A stretch of DNA of 46,119 nucleotides, from NCBI RefSeq assembly GCF_001922985.1, contig NZ_MRUH01000095.1, positions 1 to 46,119 of the forward strand. The letters run 5' to 3'. Both the position numbers and the translations under genes were made by a program. Below, piece by piece: positions 1 through 9,430 of the stretch (the first letter of the stretch is position 1; each line of letters begins with the position of its first letter). The notes below the pieces were generated by a model, which was not told where the DNA came from, made no database searches, and saw nothing but the letters and a program-made list of their open reading frames with translations. This DNA comes from Teredinibacter waterburyi. Lineage in GTDB: Bacteria; Pseudomonadota; Gammaproteobacteria; Pseudomonadales; Cellvibrionaceae.

Positions 1-1
1 C

Positions 2-3000
2 GCCACCATTAGTTCGACCGCCGATTGGAACGGTTCCGAGACGATTACTTTTACCGCCGAAGACGAAGGTGGTTTAACGGTTGATGCCAGTGCGGACTTT
101 ATTGTCGGTGCCGATAATGATGCGCCAACAGTATCGAGTCCAGTGTCGGCTACTGAAAGCGAAGACGGAAGTAGCTTTAGTCTTAACTTATTAGCGAATG
201 CTAGCGACAAAGATGTAGGCGATACACTTCTCGTTACTGGTTTGGTTCTTGTGAGTGGTGATGCGTCTGGTATCACTAGCAGTGCGAACGCGCTGAATGT
301 GGATCCAAGTGCGTATAACGCTCTTGCTTCCGGTGAATCCGAAGTTATTACCTACAGCTATCAAATTTCAGACGGCAATGGTGGGCTTGTTGATCAGACG
401 GCAACGATTACTATTGTTGGTGAAAATGATGGCCCTACAGTATCTGGGGATGTTGTACTCGCGTCGATTAATGAAGATCAATCAATAAGAATTACCGCGG
501 AAGACCTGCTTGCCAATGTAAGTGATGCAGACGGTGACGCTTTGACGGTTACTGATTTATTGGTTAACAGCGGCGACGGGATAATTTTGCAAGATTCCGG
601 AGACTGGATTTTCACACCTGAGGAAAATTGGAGCGGCCAAGTTCAGCTGTCATATTCGGTTAGTGATGGTAATGATGTAGTGAGTACGGCGGCTTCGTTA
701 GCGGTATTACCAGTGCCTGATGGTGTCGTTCTAAATGATATGCAAGTAACGGCTACATCTAACACCTATACCCCAGTTACCTTTAGCGATGAAATTTTGG
801 CTTTGTCTACAGAGCCACTGTTTAGCTTAGTAGCCAGTAATGTTCCTACAGATATTCAGTTTAATCGCGGTACCGACTTAGGCGGTGGTGAGTGGTCTTT
901 TTCCGTTGATGATATTGAAAATTTGTACGTCGTTGCCGATGGAATACCCGTTACGTCCGCGATAGAATTTTCCGCTTCGGCGATGAATAACTATGAAGTT
1001 GCAGAAGAATATAACTTTGATGGTTCCACCCAAGGTTTTACTTATTCCGAAAGCCAAACGGCCTCTAGTGATCGTGGCGGCGTGTCGGGTACTCGGGCCG
1101 ACATAAACGGCGGCAATCAGGGGATTTCGATTCAATTTAATGGTCCGAATGGGAACGGCAATCGCTACGACGACTTAATCGGTGAGTGGAGCAATAGCTT
1201 TTATAATTCTGGCGATGGAAATACTGTCGCCATTGCGTTTGATTTTGATGTTAATTCTGCCGGATTAGATTGGGGGGAGAATTTATATGTGTCGGTATCC
1301 CTCGGTGACCAGACGCAGTTGATGTATTCCTTCGAGCCTTGGATTGGCACATCTACACAGGATCCTTTCGTTGCTGTATTTGAGAATGTGAGCGGCGGAG
1401 CGCAAACGCTTACAATTACGGCAGAGATGACCAGTATTTCCCAGTCGTCTGAGTATGCAAGGGTCTATGTTGATAACCTGAGTGTAGTCGAACTGGGATA
1501 CACCGTCGTTAATCAATCGGTAGATTTAGGTCCTGCGTACGTCGATGTTGGTTTTACCTACGCGCAAGTTGACACGAGCGAAACGGTCTCCCTTATAACT
1601 ATTTCTAGTCTCCCAGACGGTTCGATTTTAACTGATGGGGTTAACTCCGTTACGGTTGATAGCAGTGGATTGGTTGATATTACTGGTTGGAATACTGCGT
1701 TACTTGAGCTGGCTGTAGCCGCAGGAGTAGATAGTACATTTGATGCAATTATTACAGTTGAATCTTTGGAATCGGATGGCGAGGCAATTGTAAATACCGC
1801 AACACTTACTGTAGATGTCGCAACCTTCGCGCCGGAGATTTCAACAACAGACGTTAGCCTAGTCGAAGTGGCTGAATCGGTAACTGTGTTGTTTTCTGGT
1901 GAAGAATACTCTGACGCGCAAGGGCAGTCTCCCGACAATGCTAATGGTATAGCCGCTGATAATTTCGTGTTATCAGCGCGTAGTGATGTGACGGTCACCT
2001 TCCTGCAGGAGGATGCTGGTTATTTAAATACATTGGGTTATTACGTGGTAGATGCCGATGGCTTTTTGTCTGGCTCGACGATTATTTGGGGCGAGGGCGA
2101 AGATGATGGCCCTGGTGCTCCATTGAGTGCCGGTGTGTCTGCAAGCTTTACCGATTTACCTGAAGGTCAGCTAGGGTTTTTCATGGCCCAGAATGCGTAT
2201 GATTATTTCGCGACCGAAATTGATGCGGCTGCTGCGGGGAACGGCTTTATCCGTTTTGAAAATACAGCTGGTGATCTAGCCCACATCGATGATACTGGTG
2301 TTCAGCTTGTTTATTATTCTGCAGGTACTGAGGCTAACCCGAGTGGCGATCGTGTAGTGTTTGTTAATCCAACTGCAGACGCGGGAGGAGCGCTAGTCAA
2401 TACATTTCATAGCCTAGCAGCAGGGTTAAATACCGACGGTATTTTACATGTTCGCTCTGGTATTGAGCCTGGCGATCCAACCACATTGCGTGTCGGTTTT
2501 GAAGACCTAGCTGCGAACGGTTTTTACAACCCCTACGGGCATACCAATCCCGACTGGGATTTCAACGACTTTGAGATTAACGTAAATATTGTTAATCATT
2601 ATTCTAGTGCGGCGAGTGTAGCGGATGACTTAACCTTGTCCGACAATGGCGACAGCTTGCAGAGTGCGTTAGTGCAATTAGATGTTGGGCGTGCGGGGGA
2701 TGTTCTTATTCTGGACGACGCCGCTATGTCACTAGCCGATAGCTACGGAATTAGTTATAGCTACGACTCTGCGACCAAAGCGTTAAGTTTTACGGGGGAG
2801 GCGTCGGTTACTGAATACCAGACAATTCTTCGCGAGATTAAAATCGCCAACGGCGATGAACTTGGCGATGCACCTCGCAGTGTTGATTTTATGGTCACGG
2901 ATATCGACGGCCTTATCAGTGATACAGCCCGAGTTAACCTCAACCCTGATTCGACCTATGATTATAGCGGCGATGATTTCCTTGCTGGCGACTCAGGTGA

Positions 3001-3394
3001 CAATATTTTGTTTGGTGGAGAAGGTGCAGACATTTTATTTGGGGCCGCTGGGAATGATCAGCTCGAAGGTGGCGGCGGTAGCGATCGATTCCTGTGGAAT
3101 TCTGACAGCGTAGGCGATACCGACACGTTGCTCGATTTCGAAATGGGTATTGGCGGAGATATACTAGACCTTGCCGATTTACTTGATGGCGAGTCTGCTG
3201 ATGCGTCTAGTCTCGACGCCTATTTCGACTTTAGTTCGGATGGCACCGATACCACAATTCGTATTGACTCTAGCGGTACTGGGGATGGCACTGATCTTAC
3301 TCTTGTATTAACTGGCGTTGACTTAGCGCTACTTGGAGATGATCAAGCGATCTTGCAACAGCTACTCAACAATGGAAATATCTATACGGACTAG
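2..3394 (+). CDS. Type I-secreted repeat adhesin / RTX protein, C-terminal part (5' end outside window)
   Basis: The reading frame is open from the first bases of the window, so the true start lies upstream; 1,130 residues are visible. The N-terminal visible part (about residues 1-245) has repeated cadherin-like/VCBS-type beta domains, each opened by an N-D-x-P-T-V motif with acidic Ca-binding loops. Around residues 335-495 is a beta-rich segment resembling a jelly-roll or carbohydrate-binding domain (starts FDGSTQGF, ends VYVDNLSV). Around residues 640-860 is a DUF4114-like domain ending in the W-D-F-N-D-F signature. Near the C-terminus (nt 2961-3090) are glycine/aspartate nonapeptide RTX repeats, followed by a hydrophobic/acidic tail typical of the T1SS secretion target. 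Such proteins are exported through an ABC/TolC channel and fold in external calcium to mediate attachment. No transporter gene is visible here. The adhesin role is inferred from family architecture. Confidence 0.85.
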   Translation, partial: ATISSTADWNGSETITFTAEDEGGLTVDASADFIVGADNDAPTVSSPVSATESEDGSSFSLNLLANASDKDVGDTLLVTGLVLVSGDASGITSSANALNVDPSAYNALASGESEVITYSYQISDGNGGLVDQTATITIVGENDGPTVSGDVVLASINEDQSIRITAEDLLANVSDADGDALTVTDLLVNSGDGIILQDSGDWIFTPEENWSGQVQLSYSVSDGNDVVSTAASLAVLPVPDGVVLNDMQVTATSNTYTPVTFSDEILALSTEPLFSLVASNVPTDIQFNRGTDLGGGEWSFSVDDIENLYVVADGIPVTSAIEFSASAMNNYEVAEEYNFDGSTQGFTYSESQTASSDRGGVSGTRADINGGNQGISIQFNGPNGNGNRYDDLIGEWSNSFYNSGDGNTVAIAFDFDVNSAGLDWGENLYVSVSLGDQTQLMYSFEPWIGTSTQDPFVAVFENVSGGAQTLTITAEMTSISQSSEYARVYVDNLSVVELGYTVVNQSVDLGPAYVDVGFTYAQVDTSETVSLITISSLPDGSILTDGVNSVTVDSSGLVDITGWNTALLELAVAAGVDSTFDAIITVESLESDGEAIVNTATLTVDVATFAPEISTTDVSLVEVAESVTVLFSGEEYSDAQGQSPDNANGIAADNFVLSARSDVTVTFLQEDAGYLNTLGYYVVDADGFLSGSTIIWGEGEDDGPGAPLSAGVSASFTDLPEGQLGFFMAQNAYDYFATEIDAAAAGNGFIRFENTAGDLAHIDDTGVQLVYYSAGTEANPSGDRVVFVNPTADAGGALVNTFHSLAAGLNTDGILHVRSGIEPGDPTTLRVGFEDLAANGFYNPYGHTNPDWDFNDFEINVNIVNHYSSAASVADDLTLSDNGDSLQSALVQLDVGRAGDVLILDDAAMSLADSYGISYSYDSATKALSFTGEASVTEYQTILREIKIANGDELGDAPRSVDFMVTDIDGLISDTARVNLNPDSTYDYSGDDFLAGDSGDNILFGGEGADILFGAAGNDQLEGGGGSDRFLWNSDSVGDTDTLLDFEMGIGGDILDLADLLDGESADASSLDAYFDFSSDGTDTTIRIDSSGTGDGTDLTLVLTGVDLALLGDDQAILQQLLNNGNIYTD

Positions 3395-3411
3395 TTTCTG
3401 TGTGCGGTGAT

Positions 3412-3441
3412 AAGGCGTTGGGTTTTTCGGCCTAGCGCCTT
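3412..3441 (+). terminator. Hairpin just after the adhesin gene
   Basis: An 11-bp stem (AAGGCGTTGGG with CCTAGCGCCTT, two G-T wobbles) closes an 8-nt loop 18 bases after the stop codon. There is no T-run after the stem, so it may act as a 3' end stabiliser or a weak terminator rather than a classical intrinsic terminator. Confidence 0.4.
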
Positions 3442-3618
3442 CGTCTCTCTACAAGGGGGAGGGCGACTAGGATTATATTCCGTTGCTAACCTCAAAATTC
3501 TCTCGTTGATAAATCACGCTTTTCTGTTGCGCCTCCAAATTTGCTACACTTCTCGCTCTACACAAACTTAAACTTTGTTCGATGTTGATTGTCCGAAATT
3601 GATAATCGACTAACGCTT

Positions 3619-3685
3619 AGTGGAAAGTGGAAAGTGGAAAGTGGAAAGTGGAAAGTGGAAAGTGGAAAGTGGAAAGTGGAAAGTG
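3619..3685 (+). repeat. Perfect tandem heptamer repeat, about 9.5 copies of AGTGGAA
   Basis: The unit AGTGGAA is repeated without any mismatch from 3619 to 3685 (67 bases, nine full copies plus AGTG). It ends 39 bases before the TTG start of the M23 peptidase gene and lies outside any coding sequence. The unit contains GGAA but no start or stop function is evident. A perfect short-unit array of this length is prone to slipped-strand copy-number change. Confidence 0.95.
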
Positions 3686-3724
3686 TTAGCCGAATACTGA
3701 CTGTTAATAATCGAGAATACCCTT

Positions 3725-4603
3725 TTGAATTATAAATCGACTTTACAATATTTTGTCTGGCTACTCGTGTGTCTTTCGGGCAACTTTGTCGTTGCAGACG
3801 AAACGACTAAAACAAGCAGCCGCAGTCAGCCGCAAGATGAAATCGCCGATGTTAGCATCCAGGGGCGCTGGCTACCGGGGGCGCTACTTCGAGGGCAAAC
3901 AGTGCCCGGTGCTAGTGTCGTTATGGGCAAGCAGAAAATATCGGTCGACCAGCAGGGTAAGTTTGTCTTTGGTCTTGGCCGCGATGTGACAGGAGTGGTT
4001 ACTTTAGATATCAGCGCCGAGGGCTCAAAAACACAAAGTTTTAGTTTCCCCATCGAATCACGCCAGTACGATGTACAGCACATTGAAGGTGTTGCGCAAA
4101 AATATGTTAGCCCTGCAGAATCTGTTTTATCGCGAATAAAGAATGAAAACAGTCAGGTGTATCTCGCTCGGCAAGTCCACAGCGCACTCGATTACTATCA
4201 AGGTGAATTCATTTGGCCAGCTGCGGGCCCAGTTACAGGAGTCTATGGGAGTCAGCGGGTATTTAACGGCGTACCTAAACGGCCACACTATGGGTTAGAT
4301 ATTGGTGCACCTGTAGGTGAGCCCGTCGTTGCTCCGCTCGCCGGAAGGGTGAGCTTAGTTCATGCCGACATGTATTATTCTGGCGGTACATTGATAATTG
4401 ACCATGGTGCAGGAGTTTCATCTACGTTTATTCACCTGAGTGAAATCCTCGTTAATGAGGGTGAGTTGGTTGAACAAGGGCAGGTGATCGCAAAAATTGG
4501 AGCGACTGGTCGTGCCACGGGTCCTCATTTAGATTGGCGAGTGAATTGGTTTCAAACTCGGCTAGACCCGCTACTTCTACTTCCCGCCAGACAGGTCAAA
4601 TAG
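3725..4603 (+). CDS. Secreted M23-family (LytM) peptidoglycan endopeptidase
   Basis: This 292-aa protein has a signal peptide (hydrophobic core about residues 9-22, likely cut after VVA at 24), a beta-rich N-terminal domain (about 40-130) and a C-terminal M23 domain (about 165-285). M23 enzymes are zinc endopeptidases that cleave peptidoglycan cross-links, or are inactive activators of amidases. The first zinc motif HYGLD (H188, D192) and H237 in FIHLSE are present. The usual final HLH motif reads GPHLDWR, so the position of the last zinc histidine is aspartate (D270) while the preceding H268 is kept. The start is TTG at 3725, the only in-frame start that gives a full signal peptide; there is no strong ribosome binding site. 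The heptamer repeat just upstream may affect expression. Confidence 0.85.
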   Translation: MNYKSTLQYFVWLLVCLSGNFVVADETTKTSSRSQPQDEIADVSIQGRWLPGALLRGQTVPGASVVMGKQKISVDQQGKFVFGLGRDVTGVVTLDISAEGSKTQSFSFPIESRQYDVQHIEGVAQKYVSPAESVLSRIKNENSQVYLARQVHSALDYYQGEFIWPAAGPVTGVYGSQRVFNGVPKRPHYGLDIGAPVGEPVVAPLAGRVSLVHADMYYSGGTLIIDHGAGVSSTFIHLSEILVNEGELVEQGQVIAKIGATGRATGPHLDWRVNWFQTRLDPLLLLPARQVK

Positions 4604-4725
4604 CGACCAGCCGTGAGTCAAGCTAGAGACACAATGACTGCTTAAGGTGTAACATTCGCACTTTTATGAAGATCGTATGTCGAGCTCTAAAACGCTCGGC
4701 GTCGCAAACCGAGATGTTTACAGTC

Positions 4726-4926
4726 ATGATTGATCAAAAGCTACTTAGTATATTGGTGTGCCCCGTTAGCAAAGCTCCGCTGCAATATCATGAGCAGGGA
4801 CAGGAATTGATCTGCGTTGCTAGTGCCTTGGCATATCCTATTCGCGACGGCATTCCCGTTATGTTGGAGTCTCAAGCGCGCAGTTTAACGCCAGACGAAA
4901 AAGAAGTATTTCGCAGCAAGCACTAG
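4726..4926 (+). CDS. Trm112/YcaR-family small zinc-ribbon-like protein
   Basis: This 66-aa protein matches the YcaR/Trm112 family: it begins [13 protein letters not shown], followed by [21 protein letters not shown], the family core. The start at 4726 is chosen because family members begin a few residues before the KLL-x-IL-x-CP motif; in-frame ATGs at 4666 and 4714 would add unusual N-termini. Relatives such as E. coli YcaR have CPxC; here the second cysteine is serine (CPVSK), leaving only C12 and one further cysteine. Eukaryotic Trm112 activates methyltransferases, whereas the bacterial function is poorly defined. In many gammaproteobacteria the gene sits between lpxK and kdsB; here it lies between an M23 peptidase and a HIT gene. 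Confidence 0.85.
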   Translation: MIDQKLLSILVCPVSKAPLQYHEQGQELICVASALAYPIRDGIPVMLESQARSLTPDEKEVFRSKH

Positions 4927-5061
4927 TCTTTAGCTAGATTAATCGGTCGCGAGGCGTGAGAAGGACGTACTTCGACTACTGCGCATTGTGAATATCGACC
5001 AACCGTCTAACGCCGTTAGATACAGATTAGTCTTTAGGGTTTTACCTAAAACGGGGGAAAT

Positions 5062-5415
5062 ATGCCAGAAGCGACAATTTTCAGTAAAATAATCGATGGC
5101 AGTATTCAAGCTGACATTCTCTATCAGGATGACCTCTGTATCTGTATAAAAGATATACAGCCTAAGGCGCCCACACACGTATTAGTTATTCCTCGTAAGC
5201 CAATTCCTCGTCTTGTGGATGCGAGCGTAGAAGACCAAGCGTTGCTCGGCCATCTAATGCTAAAAATTGGTGATATAGCGCGGACGCTTGGTATCGACGA
5301 AGCTTTTCGCGTTGTAATCAATAACGGCGCTAATGCTGGTCAAACGGTCTTTCATTTGCACCTTCATATATTGGGCAACAAAACCTTTAGCGAAGATGCA
5401 CTCGGCATGAGCTAA
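5062..5415 (+). CDS. hinT: HIT-family purine nucleotide hydrolase (HinT-like)
   Basis: This 117-aa cytoplasmic protein is full length for HinT. It begins ATIFSKIIDGSI, contains the H-V-L-V-I-P-R-K-P strand, N-x-G-x-x-A-G-Q-T-V and the histidine triad FHLHLHILG near residues 99-107. HinT enzymes hydrolyse purine nucleoside phosphoramidates, including aminoacyl-adenylates. That fits a position directly before alaS, the gap being 57 bases, so the two may be co-transcribed. The ribosome binding site is the purine-rich GGGGGAAA just before the ATG. The symbol is given by similarity; other HIT subfamilies are possible. Confidence 0.88.
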   Translation: MPEATIFSKIIDGSIQADILYQDDLCICIKDIQPKAPTHVLVIPRKPIPRLVDASVEDQALLGHLMLKIGDIARTLGIDEAFRVVINNGANAGQTVFHLHLHILGNKTFSEDALGMS

Positions 5416-5472
5416 TAATCTTATGCGCAGTCCCCTGATTAAAATTTAAACCTAGAGTAAGTACAAATAGAT

Positions 5473-8079
5473 ATGAAGAGCGCTGAAATTCGAGAAGCTT
5501 TTTTAAAGTATTTCGCTAGCAAGGAGCATGAAATTGTTCCGAGCAGTTCACTCATTCCCGGTAACGATCCAACTCTGCTTTTTACCAATGCGGGTATGGT
5601 GCAGTTCAAAGACGTATTCTTGGGCTCCGATAAGCGCAGTTACTCGCGGGCGACAAGCTCCCAGCGCTGTGTGCGTGCCGGCGGTAAACACAACGATTTA
5701 GAAAACGTTGGCTATACCGCGAGACACCACACTTTTTTCGAAATGCTCGGGAATTTTAGCTTTGGCGATTATTTCAAACGTGATGCGATTGCATTTGCTT
5801 GGCAATTCTTAACTGAAGTTATGGGGTTGCCACCAGAGCGGCTTTGGGTGACGGTACATATTAGTGATGACGAAGCGGCCGATATTTGGTTAAAGGAAGT
5901 GGGCGTTAGTGCCGATCGGTTTTCTCGTTTAGATGAAGACAACTTTTGGCAAATGGGTGACACGGGGCCGTGTGGGCCCAGCTCTGAAATATTCTACGAT
6001 CATGGCGCTGATGTTCCCGGTGGCCCACCCGGCAGCGAGAATGATGATTTAGATCGCTATATCGAAATTTGGAACTTGGTGTTTATGCAGTATGAACGCC
6101 AAGTGGACGGTACTCTTGTGCCTCTGCCTAAGCCTTCGGTCGATACCGGTATGGGATTAGAGCGCATCGCTGCGGTAATGCAGGGCGTGCACAGTAATTA
6201 TGAAATTGATTTGTTCCAGGCGCTACTTGCAGCAGCCGCCAAGGCGACCCGTTGTAATGATCTCGAGCATAAATCGTTACGTGTTATTGCGGATCATATT
6301 CGCTCCTGCGCATTTTTAGTTTGTGATGGTGTGCTGCCTTCAAACGAAGGGCGAGGCTATGTATTACGCCGGATTATTCGTCGAGCCATCCGTCATGGAC
6401 ACAAGCTCGGTCAAACTAATAGCTTCTTTCATACGCTTGTTGCAGCATTAGCTGCGCAGATGGGAGACGCTTACCCAGAACTTAGGCAACTCCAGCCGCA
6501 AATTGTGAAAGTGTTATTAGCGGAAGAAGAACAGTTTGCAAAAACACTCGACAAAGGTATGTCGGTATTGGAAGAGCAGCTCGCGGGTTTAACGACGCGA
6601 GTCATTCCTGCGGAAGTGGTGTTTACCCTTTACGACACCTTCGGTTTTCCCGTTGATCTCACCAACGATATCGCCCGTGAGCGAGAGTTGAGCTTGGACA
6701 TAGACGGCTACCAAGCGTTAATGGAAAAGCAAAAGCAACGAGCGCGTGCATCTGGCGCCTTTAAAGTGGATTACACCGCGAGCTTAAATCTCGAGGGCGC
6801 TACTGAATTCCAAGGTTATCAGTCATTGCTACACAAGGGCATCGTTACCGCGTTAGTAAAAGGGGAGGCGCCGGTTGATGTTCTTTCCGAGGGTGACGAG
6901 GGCGTATTAGTTTTGAACTCCACACCTTTTTATGCAGAGTCTGGTGGTCAAGCGGGTGATACTGGTTTTATCACCACTGAAACGGCAAAGTTTGAGGTTC
7001 GCGACTGTCAAAAGTCGGGCAATAACCATCTTCACATTGGCGTGATGCTACAGGGCTCAATTCGCCAGAGTGATACTGTGTCGGCACAAGTTGATGCCAG
7101 TGTTCGTGGCGCAACTGCACTGAATCACTCGGCTACGCATCTTATGCATGCGGCATTGCGGAAAGTACTTGGTGATCATGTAACCCAGAAAGGGTCATTG
7201 GTGGATTCGCACCGGCTGCGTTTTGACTTCTCACATTTTGAAGCTGTTACAGCAGAAGAATTAACTGAAATCGAACGCTTAGTTAATCAGGAAATTCGCC
7301 GTAATACCTCTGTGAGCACTGAACTGTGCGATATGGAATCCGCCAAAACGAAAGGCGCGATGATGCTGTTCGGCGAAAAATATGGCGACGAAGTTCGGGT
7401 ATTGTCGATGGGCGACGGATTTTCCGTCGAACTTTGTGGTGGCACTCACGTCACGCGTACGGGTGATATTGGTTTGATGCGCATCGTTTCAGAATCTGGA
7501 GTTGCTGCTGGTGTTCGTCGTATCGAAGCGGTAACGGGTGAGCGAGCATTAGCTTTGATCGCGACCCAAGAGCAGGCTCTGATTGGTGCAGCTCGGTTAT
7601 TAAAAGCGAGCCCTGACGGCTTAGTCGACAAACTAGAGCAGCTACTCGCGAATAATCGACAGCTGGAAAAAGACCTCGCCGCGCTCAAGTCAAAACTTGC
7701 AGCTGCCTCAGCCGGCGACTGGTTGCAAGAAGCCGAAGAAATTGCCGGTATAAAGTTATTGGTTAAGGTTCTTGATGGCGTCGATGCCAAATCATTGCGT
7801 GACACACTCGACCAGTTAAAAAATAAGCTCGGCACCTCCGCGATACTTTTAGCGACGGTGAGCGAAGGCAAGATATCGCTCGCGGCTGGGGTGAGTTCCG
7901 ATGCGACTAAGCGGATTCGTGCCGGTGACATCGTTCAGTTTGTCGCGCCTTTAATCGGCGGCAAGGGTGGTGGGCGACCAGATATGGCTCAAGGTGGTGG
8001 CTCTGATGTGGATGCATTACCTGATGCAATGGTGAGTGTTAGTGCTTGGGTGAAAGAAAAGCTTGTAAGCACGAGCTAA
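5473..8079 (+). CDS. alaS: Alanyl-tRNA synthetase
   Basis: This 868-aa protein has the expected length and order: class II catalytic core (starts [14 protein letters not shown]; motif [16 protein letters not shown] near residue 63; motif [17 protein letters not shown] near 84), tRNA-recognition domain, editing domain with [11 protein letters not shown] (about 553-563) and the zinc-type ELCGGTHV (about 655-662), then the C-Ala domain with a [14 protein letters not shown] glycine-rich end. It charges tRNA-Ala and edits mischarged Ser or Gly. The downstream order alaS-lysC-csrA-tRNA-Ser is conserved in many gammaproteobacteria. A terminator follows at 8157-8182. Confidence 0.98.
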   Translation: MKSAEIREAFLKYFASKEHEIVPSSSLIPGNDPTLLFTNAGMVQFKDVFLGSDKRSYSRATSSQRCVRAGGKHNDLENVGYTARHHTFFEMLGNFSFGDYFKRDAIAFAWQFLTEVMGLPPERLWVTVHISDDEAADIWLKEVGVSADRFSRLDEDNFWQMGDTGPCGPSSEIFYDHGADVPGGPPGSENDDLDRYIEIWNLVFMQYERQVDGTLVPLPKPSVDTGMGLERIAAVMQGVHSNYEIDLFQALLAAAAKATRCNDLEHKSLRVIADHIRSCAFLVCDGVLPSNEGRGYVLRRIIRRAIRHGHKLGQTNSFFHTLVAALAAQMGDAYPELRQLQPQIVKVLLAEEEQFAKTLDKGMSVLEEQLAGLTTRVIPAEVVFTLYDTFGFPVDLTNDIARERELSLDIDGYQALMEKQKQRARASGAFKVDYTASLNLEGATEFQGYQSLLHKGIVTALVKGEAPVDVLSEGDEGVLVLNSTPFYAESGGQAGDTGFITTETAKFEVRDCQKSGNNHLHIGVMLQGSIRQSDTVSAQVDASVRGATALNHSATHLMHAALRKVLGDHVTQKGSLVDSHRLRFDFSHFEAVTAEELTEIERLVNQEIRRNTSVSTELCDMESAKTKGAMMLFGEKYGDEVRVLSMGDGFSVELCGGTHVTRTGDIGLMRIVSESGVAAGVRRIEAVTGERALALIATQEQALIGAARLLKASPDGLVDKLEQLLANNRQLEKDLAALKSKLAAASAGDWLQEAEEIAGIKLLVKVLDGVDAKSLRDTLDQLKNKLGTSAILLATVSEGKISLAAGVSSDATKRIRAGDIVQFVAPLIGGKGGGRPDMAQGGGSDVDALPDAMVSVSAWVKEKLVSTS

Positions 8080-8156
8080 AATTATTGAAATGCTAATAAT
8101 TCCCACTAAAAAGTTATTTACATAGTTAACATTTGGGTTGATTTAGTGTTTAATTG

Positions 8157-8182
8157 GCGCCCCTAAATTGTGGGGCGTTTTT
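8157..8182 (+). terminator. Intrinsic terminator between alaS and lysC
   Basis: A GC-rich stem CGCCCC/GGGGCG around an 8-nt loop is followed directly by five T residues (8178-8182). It lies 78 bases after the alaS stop and ends 27 bases before the lysC start. A longer ORF starting at 8168 would begin inside this hairpin, which supports the lysC start at 8210. Confidence 0.75.
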
Positions 8183-8209
8183 GCTATTTGCGAGGGTAAA
8201 TTCAGCCAA

Positions 8210-9430
8210 ATGAGCTTGTTCGTACAAAAATTCGGCGGCACTTCCGTAGGAACCACCGACAGAATCAAAGCAGTTGCCGAAAAGGTCGCTGGCTTTCGAG
8301 ATAATGGCCACGACATTGTGGTTGTGGTGTCCGCTATGAGTGGCGAAACGAATCGCCTAATCGACTTAGCTAAGTCGATTCAAGATAGCCCAGACCCTAG
8401 AGAAATGGATGTCTTAGTCTCGACGGGTGAGCAGGTCACTATTGCCTTGTTGTGTATGGCGTTGAAAGAAAAAGGCTACGATGCGCGTTCGTATACCGGT
8501 GGTCAAGTACGAATTTTGACCGACGGCTCGCATATGAAAGCACGAATTCAAGAAATAGATGTCGACAATATGCGTGCAGATTTATCTGCTGGTCGTGTTG
8601 TCGTCGTTGCAGGTTTTCAGGGCGTTGATGATACTGGCAATATAACGACGCTAGGTCGTGGCGGCTCTGATACTACCGGTGTTGCTTTGGCCGCAGCCCT
8701 AAAAGCCGATGAGTGTCAGATTTACACAGATGTGGATGGTGTATATACCACTGACCCACGTGTTGTAGCAAAAGCAAAACGACTAGAGCGCATTACCTTC
8801 GAGGAAATGCTCGAGATGGCTAGCTTAGGATCGAAAGTCCTTCAGATTCGGTCGGTAGAGTTCGCAGGTAAATACAATGTTCCGCTGCGGGTTTTATCCA
8901 GCTTTGCTGATGGCCCTGGCACACTCATTACTCTTGACGAGGAAAACCAATCAATGGAACAGCCAGTTGTTTCAGGTATTGCATTTAATCGCGATGAAGC
9001 GAAAATTTCTATTCTAGGTGTGCCGGACGCGCCTGGTGTTGCGTCTAAAATATTGGCCCCAATCGGCGATGCAAACGTAGAAATAGATGTAATCGTACAG
9101 AATGTTGCGGCCGATAAAACGAATGATTTGACGTTTACCGTAAATCGTTCGGACGTCGCCAAGGCAAGGGCGGTGCTTGAAGTTGTTGCAAAAGAATTAG
9201 GCGCGCGCGAAGTTATTACCGACGCTAAGATTGTAAAGGTTTCAATCGTGGGCGTTGGCATGCGATCACATGCTGGCGTGGCTTCAACTATGTTTAAAGC
9301 GCTTGCCGCGGAAAATATTAATATCCAAATGATCACAACGTCAGAGATAAAGATATCGGTAATTATTGATGAGAGGTATCTCGAGCTGGCCGTGAGGGCT
9401 CTTCACACCGCCTTTGGTCTAGATGCGTAA
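8210..9430 (+). CDS. lysC: Aspartate kinase
   Basis: This 406-aa protein catalyses ATP-dependent phosphorylation of aspartate, the first step to lysine, threonine, methionine and diaminopimelate. The start at 8210 gives the family N-terminus MSLFVQKFGGTSVG with the KFGGTSVG nucleotide motif; an in-frame start at 8168 would add 14 residues that overlap a terminator. The kinase domain (about 1-240) contains GRGGSDTTGVALAAAL and the TDVDGVYTTDPR motif. Two ACT domains (about 260-405) are the likely site of feedback inhibition by lysine and/or threonine. No lysine riboswitch is recognisable in the short 5' leader. Confidence 0.96.
   Translation: MSLFVQKFGGTSVGTTDRIKAVAEKVAGFRDNGHDIVVVVSAMSGETNRLIDLAKSIQDSPDPREMDVLVSTGEQVTIALLCMALKEKGYDARSYTGGQVRILTDGSHMKARIQEIDVDNMRADLSAGRVVVVAGFQGVDDTGNITTLGRGGSDTTGVALAAALKADECQIYTDVDGVYTTDPRVVAKAKRLERITFEEMLEMASLGSKVLQIRSVEFAGKYNVPLRVLSSFADGPGTLITLDEENQSMEQPVVSGIAFNRDEAKISILGVPDAPGVASKILAPIGDANVEIDVIVQNVAADKTNDLTFTVNRSDVAKARAVLEVVAKELGAREVITDAKIVKVSIVGVGMRSHAGVASTMFKALAAENINIQMITTSEIKISVIIDERYLELAVRALHTAFGLDA

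Larger units (their letters stand above)
3395..3724. other. Intergenic region, adhesin to M23 peptidase
   Basis: This 330-base gap holds the post-adhesin hairpin (3412-3441) and the AGTGGAA heptamer array (3619-3685). No convincing ORF is seen. Any promoter of the M23 gene must lie here, but I could not assign a clear -35/-10 pair. Confidence 0.6.

Noticed and set aside
3619-3685. CRISPR array
   Set aside because: The unit is 7 bases with no spacers and no cas genes are near; it is a simple tandem repeat.
4666-4725. Longer Trm112-like protein from the ATG at 4666
   Set aside because: Family members begin just before the KLL-x-IL motif, so the ATG at 4726 is preferred.
8168-8209. Longer lysC with 14 extra residues
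   Set aside because: The extension starts in the alaS terminator hairpin, while the family N-terminus begins at the ATG at 8210.
8080-8209. Lysine riboswitch before lysC
   Set aside because: The gap is only 130 bases, partly used by a terminator, and shows no riboswitch core that I can recognise.
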